DNA from: Halocaridina rubra
Taxonomy: Eukaryota; Arthropoda; Malacostraca; Decapoda; Atyidae
DNA length: 64,000 nt
Direction: 5' to 3'
Assembly (NCBI GenBank): GCA_037179515.1
Contig: JAXCGZ010003859.1
Span: 1 to 64,000 of the forward strand
Part shown: positions 1 through 27,532 of the stretch, in pieces
Numbering within the stretch: position 1 is the stretch's first letter
Layout: the number at the start of each line of letters is the position of its first letter
Notes under the pieces: model-generated
Told to the model about the DNA's origin: nothing
Database searches by the model: none
What the model saw: only the letters and a program-made list of their open reading frames with translations
Made by a program: the position numbers and the translations under genes

Positions 1-1
1 A

Positions 2-172
2 AGACCTGTCCTGACAAGCAGGCTTGTTCGCCAGGCGGCGCTGTTGGCGGGCATACCCGTGAATGTTGTCCCCATGACAGAGGTGATGAATGGGAGGGCA
101 TGGCCGACTGTGCCAGTACCTTGTCAAGTGTCGTACGATAAATATGGTGGCCAGTACTGCTCAGAGGAATAA
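2..172 (+). CDS. Possible terminal exon of an unrecognised gene, cut by the window edge
   Basis: Frame 2 is open from the first bases to a TAA at 170-172 and encodes 56 residues, starting RPVLTSRLVRQAALLAGIPV and ending QYCSEE. Composition and codon use look coding-like, with no low complexity. Frame 1 is also open, to 153, and gives a cysteine-rich peptide, so the frame is not certain. A LINE-B 3' end begins about 10 bp after the stop, as if inserted in a 3' UTR. I do not recognise the protein, and upstream exons lie outside the window. It could be chance. Confidence 0.3.
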   Translation, partial: RPVLTSRLVRQAALLAGIPVNVVPMTEVMNGRAWPTVPVPCQVSYDKYGGQYCSEE

Positions 173-179
173 CCAGTTG

Positions 180-745
180 TACTTACCTAATTGTGTTTAC
201 TGGAAAGAGCCCAAAGCTCGTATCTTCCCGTCTCCTCATCGGTTCCATTTAATACTTAGTGATACTTATCATACCTGTCCTTAAAACTATGGATTGAGAT
301 AGCGTTAACTACCTCCTCGCTTAGCCAATTCCAATTATCAACTACTCTTACACTGAAAAAGTATTTCCTTACATCCTGCAAAGAAGTTTTCTTACCAAGC
401 TTCAAACTATGACCTCTAGTTCTAGTACCAGCCATATCAAAATATCGATCCCTATCCACTCTATCATAACCATGAAGGAATTTAAAGACTGTCACCATAT
501 CCCCCCTCAATCTTCTAGCTTCGAGTGATGTTAAGTCTAATTCCCTCAGCCTCTCATCATAACTGAGATTGCGTATTTCTGGCACCAGTTTCGTGGCATG
601 TCCTTGAACTTTTTCAAGCTTAGCTATATGCTTTTTTCCAGTGTGGATTCCAAAAGGGGGCAGCATATTCGAGTTTTGGCTTCACATAGGTTACATAAAT
701 ATTTCTGAACATTTCCTTCTCCATGTGCCTGAAGGCTATCCTTAC
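180..745 (-). mobile_element. LINE-B copy 1, 5'-truncated non-LTR retrotransposon (RT C-terminus)
   Basis: The minus strand encodes the region after the reverse transcriptase (256-666), including the runs KLEKVQGHATKLVPEIRNLS and FKFLHGYDRVDRDRYFDM. It closely matches the C-terminus of the longer LINE-B copy at 52065-54468. Nucleotide similarity extends from the conserved 3' end (plus strand ttacctaattgtg near 184) to about 745, where it stops. The catalytic RT and endonuclease are missing, as in normal 5' truncation. By its protein style it belongs to the CR1/Jockey group. Non-autonomous remnant. Confidence 0.85.
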
Positions 746-2905
746 ATATGTGTGTTGTGTAGCATAATAGGTGTATGTATAAAGAAATGAAGACAATATG
801 GTGCAAAGACTGGCTAAATAGAAGAGATATTAAGTCAGGCAGTCGTACCACCTATACTTTGTTATATACTGTAACCAAATCAGCTTTTCATATGTGCTTT
901 AAATGTAGAGGTTTTTAAATCCACAATGCCAAGACTTCATTTGAAATTTTTAGATAGCTTTAATATTGGCTTAAAATTTACAGAGGTGTTGGAAAAGTCA
1001 ATTTTAGTTTCAAGTAAAATAGTGTAAAATATAAATTATTTAGAAAAGTATTAATGGAAAGATAGGAGGCCATTTAAAGGTAAAAGGTAAAGGTTGCCAG
1101 GTTTCATTTCAAATATCCATCCGAGATGCTCCTCAGAACATCAGCCAGGGTAAGCCCCAACCCCCCCACTGTGGTGCCCAGTCACAGCAGTAACCTCCCA
1201 GTAAACAGCTTAAACTCTGTCTTGGACAGGATTCGATCTGCCGACCTTATGAATACATTTACAATTTTTAAAAAGTAATTTTTACCTCTAATATTATTCA
1301 GTTTGCTGCTAAGCTTTCTTGTGTTGAGTCATGACAAGCTGAATTATTAATTTTAACTTTCAACTGGTTATAGAGAAAATGCCACAGTGGGTTGATCTGC
1401 AAATGTTGGGATTTGTTTTGTCAAAGAAGTGTTTATGAGAATATTATTTTTGTATTACAATGTTGTGTTAGCCTTCTAATCACCTCAGCACAGTATCAGA
1501 ATGCATCCAGTGATGAGGAATCATGGTGTATGCATAAGGTTTAGTTCTAAGGTTTTATGTTGTGGCCTTTTTGTGTTAGAAATATTTGCGTCTGCATGAA
1601 ATGAACATTGGGCAGTTAAAAATATATATATTAATCATACACACGCTAAATTTAGTTTTCAGAATTTATGAATTGCTCAAAAATATTAGTATGTGCATAC
1701 GATAATAATTTTTAACAAATCTGGTTACATATATAAACTCATTTTGGAATCGATTAGGAACTTGAAATGTGATTGGTACTAATGTGATGGCAAAAGTACA
1801 TTGCACAACATAAGTCATAGAAACACATTAATAAAAAGAGGCTATTTACTGTATTTTTTTTTTTTACATATTCTTTATATTTTAGGCACCAGGTCATAAA
1901 ATTGAAGATCCCCATGTTTTATAGTTATAATTCTACAAAAATCGCATATGTATTCATCTAATGTTTTACTCTTAAAAGGTAAGTAAACGTTTTTTATTCT
2001 TGGCAGACAATACAAGTTTTAAAATCACAGTGAAAAGCTCAATACCTTTCACAAGGCAGAATGAAACAAACTTTCAGGTTTTCCCTGAATTTCACATTTT
2101 TATTCATATTTAAACAAGCACTGATATAGGTTAAAAATTTTCAGGAAATGGAAATTTATTTGCTATAAAGTAAACTACTTAGCACCAAAAGATATATTCC
2201 TTCAGAAATTATCTAAATCAGCATTTTTCCATATCTCTCTACTTTTTTCACATTATCTCTAAAACTTTTTGCACAATCTCTACTTTTTTTACATTTTCTC
2301 TCTCTCCCTATCTGTAGCTTTCCTGCTAATAGAGACATGGTTACAATATAGCACATTCATGAATTACTTTCCCCTGGAGAGAGGAGGGAGGCAAGAATAC
2401 CTCCTCTGTGTTCCCCTGCGTGTCGTAACAACAGACTAAATGCAGCAAAACGGAGGGACTGGGAATCCACTCCTTTGGTGTTTCCTCCCACAGAGTCAAG
2501 TTTTTCATTTTGTTTTGGCTCAGTCATCCCCTTACATGGGGACTTATGGCTCTAGTATTTAAAACGAATTAACAATTCACTATAAGAGGACACCTTGCAC
2601 GCCATGCCTGTGGCAAAACCTGAGGTAAGTCAAGCTTCAAAACACTGAAGCCAAAATGTGTTAAGTGAAAATGAGCAAAAAATTAAGTACTTGCAACTTA
2701 ACGAAAAGTTCTTCACTCCAAAGAAATAAAAGTAAACACTTACCACATCAAATCTGGGGTAATTAAATAGTTACTCTGCTTAGCAAAGCCATTTAAAAAG
2801 TCAAGGAACAGGAGCAAATTACACACATGCACACAGCCTGCAGCACAAGTGACTACAGGCTATTCATGAAGGCAGTTAGAAGGGTGTGAATACACACACA
2901 TAGTT
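746..2905. other. Intergenic, AT-rich, no gene seen apart from one SINE
   Basis: No sustained reading frame is visible on either strand. The SINE at 1085-1249 is the only recognised element. The last few hundred bases before 2905 are probably the SENP8 3' UTR; the first AATAAA I see on the minus strand is near 2155. A phrase around 2515-2560 (ggctcagtcatccccttaca) recurs in variant form near 21180. Confidence 0.5.
1085..1249 (-). mobile_element. tRNA-derived SINE (family S1), head truncated
   Basis: Read on the minus strand, the element has a B-box-like stretch (GGTCGGCAGATCGAATCC), then a body with the same words as the copy at 19731-19925: tccaagac-gagtttaagctgtttactgg, the ccacagtgggg run and the ggcttaccctggctga tail. 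The A-box half of the tRNA head is absent here. Confidence 0.7.
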
Positions 2906-3535
2906 TCAACTCTTCAGACTGTACACGAGTGATTTTATCAGATCTCTCATTCGGTTGGCTTCAAGCCTGTCGACGTGACACGTACCCAAGGCGAGTCCCT
3001 TCACCGCCTGTTCAGCAGCCCGGTATGCGTATGTCATAACGAAGGCGCCGCAGTCATAGCTGTTGTCTTGCTGAGTGCACTGGGCATCTACAAGTGTGGC
3101 AGGTATGGCTCTCTCCAAATAGGAATTGATTCTGGTCACTAAACAACGAGCATCTTTGTAATTACAACCTCTCTGAGAGTCGTAATGATACCACTTATTA
3201 TCGTATTTACTGTAAATAAGAAGGCTCCAATGACTCCCTCCGGACGCAATGACGGAGGAATTGTCATTGACGGCAAGAAAGATGTGATCTTTGAACCTAG
3301 CCTCCAGAGGGTCTAAAAAGATTGGCAACTCGTTAGGATCACCCATTTTTATCAGCTGGGTAACTTCCGGACTTATGAACAAAATACGAGATATTCCACC
3401 AAATACCTCATGTTGCAAGTGTTCAAACCAAAAAGCTATCAGAGAATCGTTCAACCAATTCCGGCCCTCCAAGAGCCGAAGGTCTGACTCATGAATTAGA
3501 CAATCATGGTAACTTAAAATGACTCTATCCCCCAT
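2906..3535 (-). CDS. SENP8: Sentrin-specific protease 8 / deneddylase-1 (NEDP1), intronless
   Basis: Intact 209-residue C48 cysteine protease. The family cleaves the NEDD8 precursor and removes NEDD8 from cullins and other substrates. The fold is covered end to end: N-terminal LSYHDCLI, then NWLNDSLIAFWFEH and FISPEVTQLIK. The triad is H102 (GGSHWSLLIYS), D119 (YHYDSQRG) and C162 (NSYDCGAF), with Q155/Q156 in the oxyanion position. Length matches the family (about 210). The start has a good context (accacaATGG), and no in-frame upstream ATG extends it. The coding region is one exon, as in vertebrate SENP8. It lies 115 bp downstream of the MED31 stop on the same strand. No disabling change is seen. 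Confidence 0.95.
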   Translation of the reverse strand: MGDRVILSYHDCLIHESDLRLLEGRNWLNDSLIAFWFEHLQHEVFGGISRILFISPEVTQLIKMGDPNELPIFLDPLEARFKDHIFLAVNDNSSVIASGGSHWSLLIYSKYDNKWYHYDSQRGCNYKDARCLVTRINSYLERAIPATLVDAQCTQQDNSYDCGAFVMTYAYRAAEQAVKGLALGTCHVDRLEANRMRDLIKSLVYSLKS

Positions 3536-3574
3536 TGTGGTAAACTGTTTTTCTCAGTGCCTCAAAATTAATAC

Positions 3575-3582
3575 TTTTTATA
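3575..3582 (-). promoter_or_regulatory. TATA-like box between MED31 and SENP8
   Basis: The minus strand reads TATAAAAA about 40 bp upstream of the SENP8 ATG, the only strong core-promoter-like word in the 115-bp gap. No canonical AATAAA is visible in that gap. The word could be a promoter element for SENP8, a weak poly(A) signal for MED31 or chance. Confidence 0.3.
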
Positions 3583-3650
3583 TTTTACCTTTACTAGCTT
3601 CCTTATCAGGAAGACTAAAAAAGTAGTCTAGTTAATAAACCAACCACTCC

Positions 3651-20694
<17,044 letters not shown>

Positions 20695-21640
20695 CAATCC
20701 ACAACTGAGAAATCGAGTATCTCGTCCAGCTCATTTCTCAAAATGATTTTCCGCACAATAGACGATATAAATAACAACTCATTTTCGTCTCAATTACATT
20801 ATTGGTCATAGTTTAAATATCAGACACGGTGATTATTTAGAAAAATACAAATTTTGGATCATAATTAGTCATTTAGGAAGTGTTCCTTTGGTTTCTTACC
20901 TGACGCTGCTTTGAGGGTTGAAGGAGGAGGATCGAAACCATTAAATTCATTTTCATAGATATTTGGAAACTATTTACTCTTGTAAAAGGACTTTTTAAGC
21001 CTCATTTATTATTATTATAAAAGTTTTTAATTTTCTATTTTTATTTTTGAGAATATCGTTCAACTTCTAAGGAGAATTTTTCTGTGGTTTATTTTTAGAT
21101 TATGGCTTCAGTTATTTTGGTATTCAGTGAATAAGTAAGACTGACTGAGGGGTGTGTTGGCTCGTGATGAATGTGTGTTCTTTGGCTCAGTCACCCCCTC
21201 TTACAAGTGGGTATATGCCTTTGTATATGGATATATTAATGACAACTGACTGACAAATATATATATATTTGCTGAATCTGTATTGTAGAGTGAGAGCAAA
21301 TAAATCGTAAAGGTATATTAAAACTAATATTATAGAGAAAAGTATAAAATTTCTCAGTCTTCCTGTCAATATATCATAATAATAAAAATAAAATGTATAT
21401 CCATTTTACAAATATTACTTTCAATATAAACACTTAGATGATACAAAATTATTAGATATTCTCTTGAGTATGTTAACCAAAGGAAGTTCTGAGTATTGTT
21501 ATAACTGTCCAGTTTTCCTTGTTAATATCTATTTATATTATTGAGACAGATATTAATAGGGAGATAATCGTGTTTCTGGTGCCGTTTGTTTATAAAAACA
21601 AAGTATAATTGCATGTTTAAGCATTCTCTGTATGAAACAG
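20695..21640. other. Probable MED31 5' UTR and promoter region
   Basis: No gene is seen. It is AT-rich away from MED31, with GA/CT-rich words at 20640-20700 and a candidate 5' UTR exon end near 20900 (minus strand). No convincing TATA or initiator could be picked by eye. Confidence 0.35.
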
Positions 21641-21659
21641 AAGGTAAGATCCCAACTGG

Positions 21660-21850
21660 TGTTAGGTGCAAAGTGTCAGGCATAGTTATGACTACGGCAG
21701 TAGCCAGCCAATTGCTGCTCAGTGCATAGTTCCAGGCATAGTTTGGCCTAAAGGAGTAGTCAGCCAACTGCTGCCAGGCGCTAAGTGTCGTTAGGCATAG
21801 TTATATCTAAGGCTGTAGAAACCGATTGGGCATAGTTAGGTCTCAGGTAG
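21660..21850 (+). repeat. Degenerate tandem repeat, unit about 60 bp
   Basis: The word aggcatagtt recurs at about 21677, 21733, 21795 and (gggcatagtt) 21829, with cagtagccagccaattgctg and agtagtcagccaactgctgc between. Possibly the leader or LTR of the adjacent degraded plus-strand retroelement. Confidence 0.55.
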
Positions 21851-21989
21851 TGCCCAAGATATTTGTGTGGTGGCTTAGTATCGGTGCTCAAATTGACACC
21901 TATGTAAAGCAGTGTTCAGCATATGTTGCATATCAAAATGATCTCATACCAACTCGTATGCATGGCTTAGATTGCACAATTATTTTGCA

Positions 21990-22840
21990 GAACCCTTCCT
22001 AGATCACCCATTTTTATAGTAGTCGATGCCTTCAGCAAATTGCGAGAAGTAATACCAATGCAGTCAATATCTTCACATGCTACTATAAATGCTTTGATGC
22101 CAGTCTTTGCAATGAATGTTTTCTCAGAAAGGATTATGGCAGATAATGGACCTTAGTTCTATACAGATGATTTCTAAGAATTTTTAAAGACGAATGGAAT
22201 TAATCATTCAAGATCAACATTATATCACCACCAGTACAAACGGTGAGGCAGAGCACTTTGCACAAATCTTCAAGAATGTGTTGATAAACCACGCCCTCTA
22301 ACATTACATGTCACATAAGTTAATTCCTTATGCTGTACAGAACTGCTGAGCATGGTGTCACTAGTTAAACTCCTTCAGAAATGTTGATGATTAAAAGAAT
22401 AAATACTAAATATAAAATATTATTACAAGACTTCCAAGCTGAACAAAACATCCACGAATGGAAACAGTTAGCGAAACACCATGTAGTGCTTCATTATGCA
22501 CCTTCAACTCCTGTCATGGCACACCAAATAACACACCTGAGATGGGTACAAGATCCTGTAACCGGTAACTTAGGTAACATGTACACTGTTGTAGCTATTG
22601 ATGGGTAAGTTACTAGGTGTCATGTTCACCAGTTAAAGCCATCCCCCGTAAACCATGATCAATACTTGAACCGAGATATGCCATAGAATTATTATCCATG
22701 CACCGACATGGGGGTAGGTGGAACAATTGTAACCAGTGATATACTTGATACAGCTAGTGCAAGTAGCCCAGGAGGGTCACTACCTCCAAGATAGGACACA
22801 GTATCCCTCCTGATAAGCTGGATCTTTAGTTGTGGGTTGT
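21990..22840 (+). pseudogene. Ty3/gypsy integrase remnant (gypsy-D)
   Basis: Translations in shifting plus frames show the catalytic-core words VVDAFSKLREVIPMQS, then MADNGP (the DNGPQF region) and a SRSTLYHHQYKR stretch where the glutamate motif should be. TPSEMLMIKRINTKYKILL (22375-22440) follows, and a C-terminal SSPGGSLPPR...DKLDL-like ending is near 22760-22830. Many stops and frameshifts are present. No gag, protease or RT for this element is in the window. Confidence 0.75.
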
Positions 22841-22859
22841 AGAATGTTGGTTTCCAATT

Positions 22860-23560
22860 ATTTTTTAGAGGTAAAGGTTGCTTTTAGGAAGATCATAGCA
22901 TGGGGTTCACGTCCAAAACTGATTTGATCAGGTAAGGCTACACTCTGTACTGTTACCTCCCAGTTTTTGCAAGGTTTGGTAAATGAGACAACTGTTGAAG
23001 AGTTTATACAGTATTTCAGCATTGATTGAAGATTCATAGCACCTAGGCCATATTGGCACAAAAAAAAAGTCTATGAAAGTTTAATTGGAATTGTGAAGAA
23101 TGTGCTGCACAAAGTATATAGCAAGTGTAGAATTTCTGCAAATGTACTTGTCACAGTATGTAATGAAGCAGAGGCTTTAGTGAATAACAGATCCTTTACA
23201 TAATTGAGCTAAAATTTAAGTGATGCAGTGATCATAACCCCTTCAATACTTGTACATGGAAAAGCTATTCGAATATCACCATCTCTAAAAGATGTTGTGC
23301 CACTAAATGTAGTTTACTTAGATATGGAACCTTTACATAAAACTATGTCGAACTTAGCAAGCTACAAATCAATTTTAATGATGTATTTATATATCAGCTT
23401 CTTCCTGCACCTAGAAAGGAACATTAGGGTAAAAAGAACCTGATAATTTTCAGATGTTATTATGTAGGTGACTTTTTCTGACAACTTCAGAGACTATTGA
23501 CCAAGGAATAGAATTACGAAACTAATATATATTGTTGATGCATCGTAAGACATGCTGAAG
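22860..23560 (+). pseudogene. BEL/Pao-type integrase remnant
   Basis: Plus-strand frames give PYWHKKVYESLIGIVKNVLH, then VCNEAEALVNNRSFT and ITPSILVHGKAI...SLKDV. These match the style of the C-terminal part of BEL/Pao integrases (the ESLI-, NNRPLTY- and TPSMLIHG-type motifs). Stops and frameshifts abound. It is distinct from the BEL element at 27875-39879, whose integrase is missing. Confidence 0.6.
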
Positions 23561-23669
23561 TATTAGTAGTGTCGTAAGATATGCTGAAGTATTAGTATAG
23601 GATAAAATCTTAACAAAAATCATTGATGTAATATTCTCCACATCATACTGTTGCTGTCAGATAGTTAGG

Positions 23670-23914
23670 TAAACTCAGATTCCTCACTTAGTTTATTCCG
23701 GAAATGCACTACACATCATACTGTTCACAGGGTAGACCTCTAGGTTTTACATATACTATTTAATGTTGAAGTCTTAACTACCCATTCAATAATTAGAAAT
23801 GGGAATAGACAGTCATTTTCAACAATCAATTAATAATAACATTATAATTAAATACTCCTGTTGAATGGAGATGTTTGGGATTATGCAAATATGTTTATAA
23901 TAAGTCATTATTCA
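23670..23914 (-). repeat. gypsy-A 3' LTR
   Basis: Matches 51513-51759 over its length, sharing tactgttcacagggtagacc, gaagtcttaactacccattc and aaatatgtttataataagtc. It lies immediately downstream of the end of the integrase reading on the minus strand. Confidence 0.8.
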
Positions 23915-23924
23915 TATATCCTAC

Positions 23925-24724
23925 ATCCCTCTACCCTTTGAGCAGTTGGTTCATATTACATAGTGGTTATAAGCCTATCAGGTGGTTTAGAAATTCTGGA
24001 AGACCTAAGAATTGGCACAGGTGGATTTTATACAGGTGTGGAACAAACAATTTTCTCATTAGACATGTTAGTTGATAAAGACTCAAGATTATCATTATCA
24101 ACACTGCATTCATTATTATTTTCTTAATGAATTCCATTAGACCTAAATTTATTATTTTGGTTGTTTCCAGTATAACCATAATCTAACACATTAGGCAAAG
24201 GATTATTAGCAACAGGATCTTCTGACAACTGAAATTCTTCATCAACATTTGACCTTACTTTTAAATGATAGGCATGTCTTCGCCAATACAAATCTCCATC
24301 ATCTCTAGGGACTCTAACAACATATTTCCTTACTCCTTTTACTTCCATTACAACAGCTGGAAGCCAAGGGGAACCTTGACTGATATATATATATATATTT
24401 TTTTTTTTGCAAATACAGCCTGACCAACAAAAAATTTATTTTCATTACCCTGTGGTTCATTGTGCTAAATGACTCTACTTTCTTCCTCCACTTTCCCTTT
24501 CTTTGGTTTTGAAAAATCTAAAGGAGACGTGAATTTTCTATTAAACATTAGTTCAGCTAGACATTCCTAGGTGATGCTATGAATGGTTCTACGGTATGTG
24601 TACAAAAATCTACAAAGTTTAGTATTCAGAGTTCCACTTTGCAATTTTTTCATTCCCTCCTTAAAAGTTCTTGCAACTCTCTCGGCCAATCCGTTAGAAG
24701 CAGGATGATAGGGGGATGGGTTAA
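23925..24724 (-). pseudogene. gypsy-A integrase, C-terminal part
   Basis: On the minus strand the glutamate motif region NPSPYHPASNGLAERVA-like lies near 24700, followed by TFKEGMKKLQ-like and YRT-like words. Then come a chromoshadow/GPY-like segment (24124-24348, VRKYVVRVPRDDGDLYWRRH) and an ending SRISKPPDRL near 23970, typical of gypsy pol C-termini. Broken by frameshifts. The upstream half of the integrase lies beyond gypsy-C at 27533-27869. Confidence 0.75.
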
Positions 24725-24729
24725 TTAAG

Positions 24730-24922
24730 TGTTATGATATAAGTGATCTAATCCTTTATTTATAATATGGTTATCCCCTTTATCACACCTCTTTTGTTTT
24801 CATTGTACTTATACCCGCTGTTGGTTTTCTAATGTTTATATTGATTGAGCCGACTGGCACCCATCTTGCAACAATAAACTGGAAGCCATGATTTCTGCTT
24901 CTTATTAGTACAAACCTTAACA
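24730..24922 (+). repeat. gypsy-C 5' LTR
   Basis: 193 bp with TGTTA...TAACA ends. It contains ccgctgttggttttctaatg and an AATAAA (caacaataaactgg). The leader that follows begins tttggcgatgagtgaac, which may be the primer-binding region. Confidence 0.88.
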
Positions 24923-25254
24923 TTTGGCGATGAGTGAACCCGCCATGGATATGGGAAACCTCTCAAGTTTGGTTATATTACTGACTTAAATAGATTCGCC
25001 TTGCAAGATTTCTGGTAGATGCCAAATGTTTTGTTTGCCGATGCCGGGATTAGGCTACCATGGTTATGCCTAATTGGATCCTGGATTGATGCTGCATGAT
25101 TCACCTCGACTAGGCTAGTGTTGGATTTAAGCCTAGGAGCCCAGTATGATGTTGCTGCAGTTTTGGGCGCATGTTTCTTCAAGCCTAGCATACGTTTTTG
25201 CTATCCTAGCATATCGAATCGTCGGTTGTTTGGGTGCTACATTAGCCTAAGTGT

Positions 25255-27369
25255 TTGTGGATACTGGTAATATTACAGAATAGGTCCGCAATGTCATCGT
25301 CGTTGAATCAGATTAGTATTGATTGTTTTAATCCATCGAAAATTTCCTTGGAATTATGGCTAAGCCTATTAGAGGCACATTTTAGTCATTTAAATGTCAC
25401 TGAGGCTGACAAGAAAAAAAATCTCCTGCTTGTGTCATTGGATACTGATGTTTTTAGTGTTTTAGACAATTTTTGTGCTCCTGATTTGCCACACACAAAG
25501 TCTTATGCAGACTTGGGTCAGTTATTGAAAGGTCATTTTATTGTTAAGCCTTCTTATCACAGAAGTTTGATAGCCTTCCAGCAAAGAAAAAAAAGGAAGG
25601 ATGAGAGTGTAAAAGAATTGTATGCTGATTTAAAGGCTCTAGCAAAGCATTGTAATTTTGGCAACCAAGTTTATTTTTCAAATTTAGTGGCTCTCAACAT
25701 AGATCTCCAAGCAATGACCTCTCAGGCTATTTTGGAGAGAATTTTGAACATGGAAAAAGCATTTTTAAGTGAGAAAGATGAGGTTCAGTCACAGGCTCAG
25801 GTTGTAAGAAGAAAATATGTGGGTTTATCTTGTCAACATTGTGGTTTCTCTCATGACAGCTTTTATTGTAGATTTAAGCATTTATCATGTAATAATTGTC
25901 ATAAAAAGGGTCATTTACAGAAGGTTTGTAAAGAAGCCAAAAGAGAGAGTGGTTATAGTACAGCTAAAGGTTCAAATAAACCAAGTAAGAAAGATTTTAG
26001 TAGTAAACCTAAGTTTAATAGTAGGAAAACTGTAAAGATTGTGGATGATCAAGATGTATCATTAAGTGATAATGATGATGAGGATGATAAAGTGTTAACT
26101 GTCAAAGAAAAAATCTATGCTGTTCATGCTGAACAGTTTTATTTTTCTGTTAATAAGATGCAAGTTCCTTTTGAGGTTGATAGTATTGCTACTGTTTCAA
26201 CTTTGAATAAAGATTGGGTTGAGAAATTGAATTTGAAAGTTGAACAATGTAAGAAACCCTTACAGGCTTATGATGATTTTAATATAAAGGTTTTGGGAAA
26301 AGTGATTGCTCCTGCTGTGTATAATGGATACAATGTATCACAAGTCTTTTATGTTGTTGGTTCAAAGAATACAAATTTATGTGGTAAAAATCTAATGAAA
26401 CAAGTTGGTATTTATTTGGCAGGATTAGATGAAAGTACCAAGGTTAACAAAGTCCATAATGTAAGTGTTGAACAAGTGTTTGAAGATTATAATGTTGATG
26501 TAAGCAAACCTATTTCTAGCATTGTAGCTAAAATTAATTTAAAGAGTGATGCTATTCCAAAGTTTGTAAAAGCACGTACTGTTCCATTTTACCATAAAGA
26601 GATGGTTGAAGTGGCCATTGATAAACTTGTAAGTGAAAATATTATAGAATCTGTTTCTCATAGTGAATGGGCTGCGCCTATTGTACCTGTGTTAAAAAAG
26701 AATAAGAAAGAAATTCGCATATGTGTAGATTTTAAGCATTTGAATAAGCAAATACAATGTGATAAATACCCCTTGCCTAAGATTGATGAACTTTTGTGCA
26801 GTGTTGGTAAAGGCAAATTTTTTTCTAAGATTGATTTGAAGAATGCATATTTGCAAATACCTGTTGAAGAACAAAGTCAAGAGTTTTTAGTTATTAATAC
26901 ACACAAAGGAATGTATAAATACAAGAGGTTGCCATTTGGCTTGTCCTCTTCTCCTGGTATTTTTCAAAGATTTATTTCACAGATCTTATGTAATATTGAT
27001 GGTGTTGCTGCATATATGGATGATATAGTTGTCAGTGGTAAAATAAAATATGAGCATGATGAGAGACTCAAGAAAGTTTTAAATGTGTTGCAATCTCATA
27101 ATGTACAGATAAATAAGAGTGAAACAGTTTTAAATATGGAATGTATTGAATATTTAGGTTACTGTATATCAATTGAAGGAATAAAACCATCCCCAAAGAA
27201 GGTTAAAGCAACTTTGGATGCTCCTTGTCCTACCTCAGTGGCAGAGGTCCACTCATTTTTAGGGATGATTACATTTTACTGTAGATTTATTAAGAATTTT
27301 TCAACTAAATCAGCTCCATTGTATGATTTATTGAAAAGAGGTGCAATAAAGGGGATAACCTTATTATAA
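25255..27369 (+). CDS. gypsy-C Gag-Pol polyprotein, truncated after reverse transcriptase
   Basis: An uninterrupted 704-residue frame; the natural start may be the later Met at 25291 (MSSSLNQISID). Gag occupies roughly residues 1-190. Two CCHC knuckles follow (C193-C205 and C212-C225, CNNCHKKGHLQKVC). A protease-like site FEVDSIATVS at 306-315 has Ile311 where active enzymes have Gly (DSGA), so proteolysis may be impaired. The RT follows from about residue 430, with WAAPIVPVLKKNKKEIRICV, LPFGLSSSPGIFQR and the catalytic YMDD at 587-590, ending in the FLGMITFYCRFIKNFS thumb region. The frame runs into LTR sequence and stops at residue 705. RNase H and integrase are deleted. Confidence 0.92.
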   Translation: MWILVILQNRSAMSSSLNQISIDCFNPSKISLELWLSLLEAHFSHLNVTEADKKKNLLLVSLDTDVFSVLDNFCAPDLPHTKSYADLGQLLKGHFIVKPSYHRSLIAFQQRKKRKDESVKELYADLKALAKHCNFGNQVYFSNLVALNIDLQAMTSQAILERILNMEKAFLSEKDEVQSQAQVVRRKYVGLSCQHCGFSHDSFYCRFKHLSCNNCHKKGHLQKVCKEAKRESGYSTAKGSNKPSKKDFSSKPKFNSRKTVKIVDDQDVSLSDNDDEDDKVLTVKEKIYAVHAEQFYFSVNKMQVPFEVDSIATVSTLNKDWVEKLNLKVEQCKKPLQAYDDFNIKVLGKVIAPAVYNGYNVSQVFYVVGSKNTNLCGKNLMKQVGIYLAGLDESTKVNKVHNVSVEQVFEDYNVDVSKPISSIVAKINLKSDAIPKFVKARTVPFYHKEMVEVAIDKLVSENIIESVSHSEWAAPIVPVLKKNKKEIRICVDFKHLNKQIQCDKYPLPKIDELLCSVGKGKFFSKIDLKNAYLQIPVEEQSQEFLVINTHKGMYKYKRLPFGLSSSPGIFQRFISQILCNIDGVAAYMDDIVVSGKIKYEHDERLKKVLNVLQSHNVQINKSETVLNMECIEYLGYCISIEGIKPSPKKVKATLDAPCPTSVAEVHSFLGMITFYCRFIKNFSTKSAPLYDLLKRGAIKGITLL

Positions 27370-27386
27370 ATAAGGTTATCCCCTTT
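27348..27386. repeat. Near-perfect palindrome at the gypsy-C deletion junction
   Basis: Arms aaaggggataaccttatt (27348-27365) and aataaggttatccccttt (27369-27386) are exact reverse complements separated by 3 bp. It marks where RT coding sequence is joined to the 3' LTR, whose first ~30 bp are missing compared with the 5' LTR. Confidence 0.9.
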
Positions 27387-27527
27387 ATCACACCTTTTTT
27401 GTTTTCATTGTACTTATACCCGCTGTTGGTTTTCTAATGTTTATATTGATTGAGCCGACCGGCACCCATCTTGCAACAATAAACTGGAAGCCATGATTTC
27501 TGCTTCTTATTAGTACAAACCTTAACA
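27361..27527 (+). repeat. gypsy-C 3' LTR, 5' end missing
   Basis: Matches the 5' LTR from the aataaggttatcccc word to the final CTTAACA, with only a few mismatches. It lacks the TGTTATGATATAAG start. Confidence 0.88.
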
Positions 27528-27532
27528 TTAAG

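Larger units (their letters stand above)
24730..27527 (+). mobile_element. gypsy-C: young Ty3/gypsy element, internally deleted
   Basis: It starts TGTTATGATA and ends CTTAACA. A 5-bp target duplication ttaag flanks it at 24725-24729 and 27528-27532. The 5' LTR (24730-24922) and the 3' LTR (from about 27361) are nearly identical from ggttatcccctttatcacac to the end. Inside is one open gag-pol frame that stops after the RT. RNase H and integrase are gone, so the copy cannot move alone. It splits the gypsy-A integrase. Confidence 0.92.

Noticed and set aside
1..153. Cys-rich frame 1 peptide resembling a granulin or toxin-like fold
   Set aside because: Cysteine spacing does not fit a granulin or any toxin family I know, and the other frame is equally open.
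20860..20950. Alternative MED31 first exon ending CAG/GTAAGA near 20900 with in-frame ATGs
   Set aside because: Its ATG frame ends in phase 0 and does not match the phase needed by exon 2; it could still be a non-coding 5' exon.
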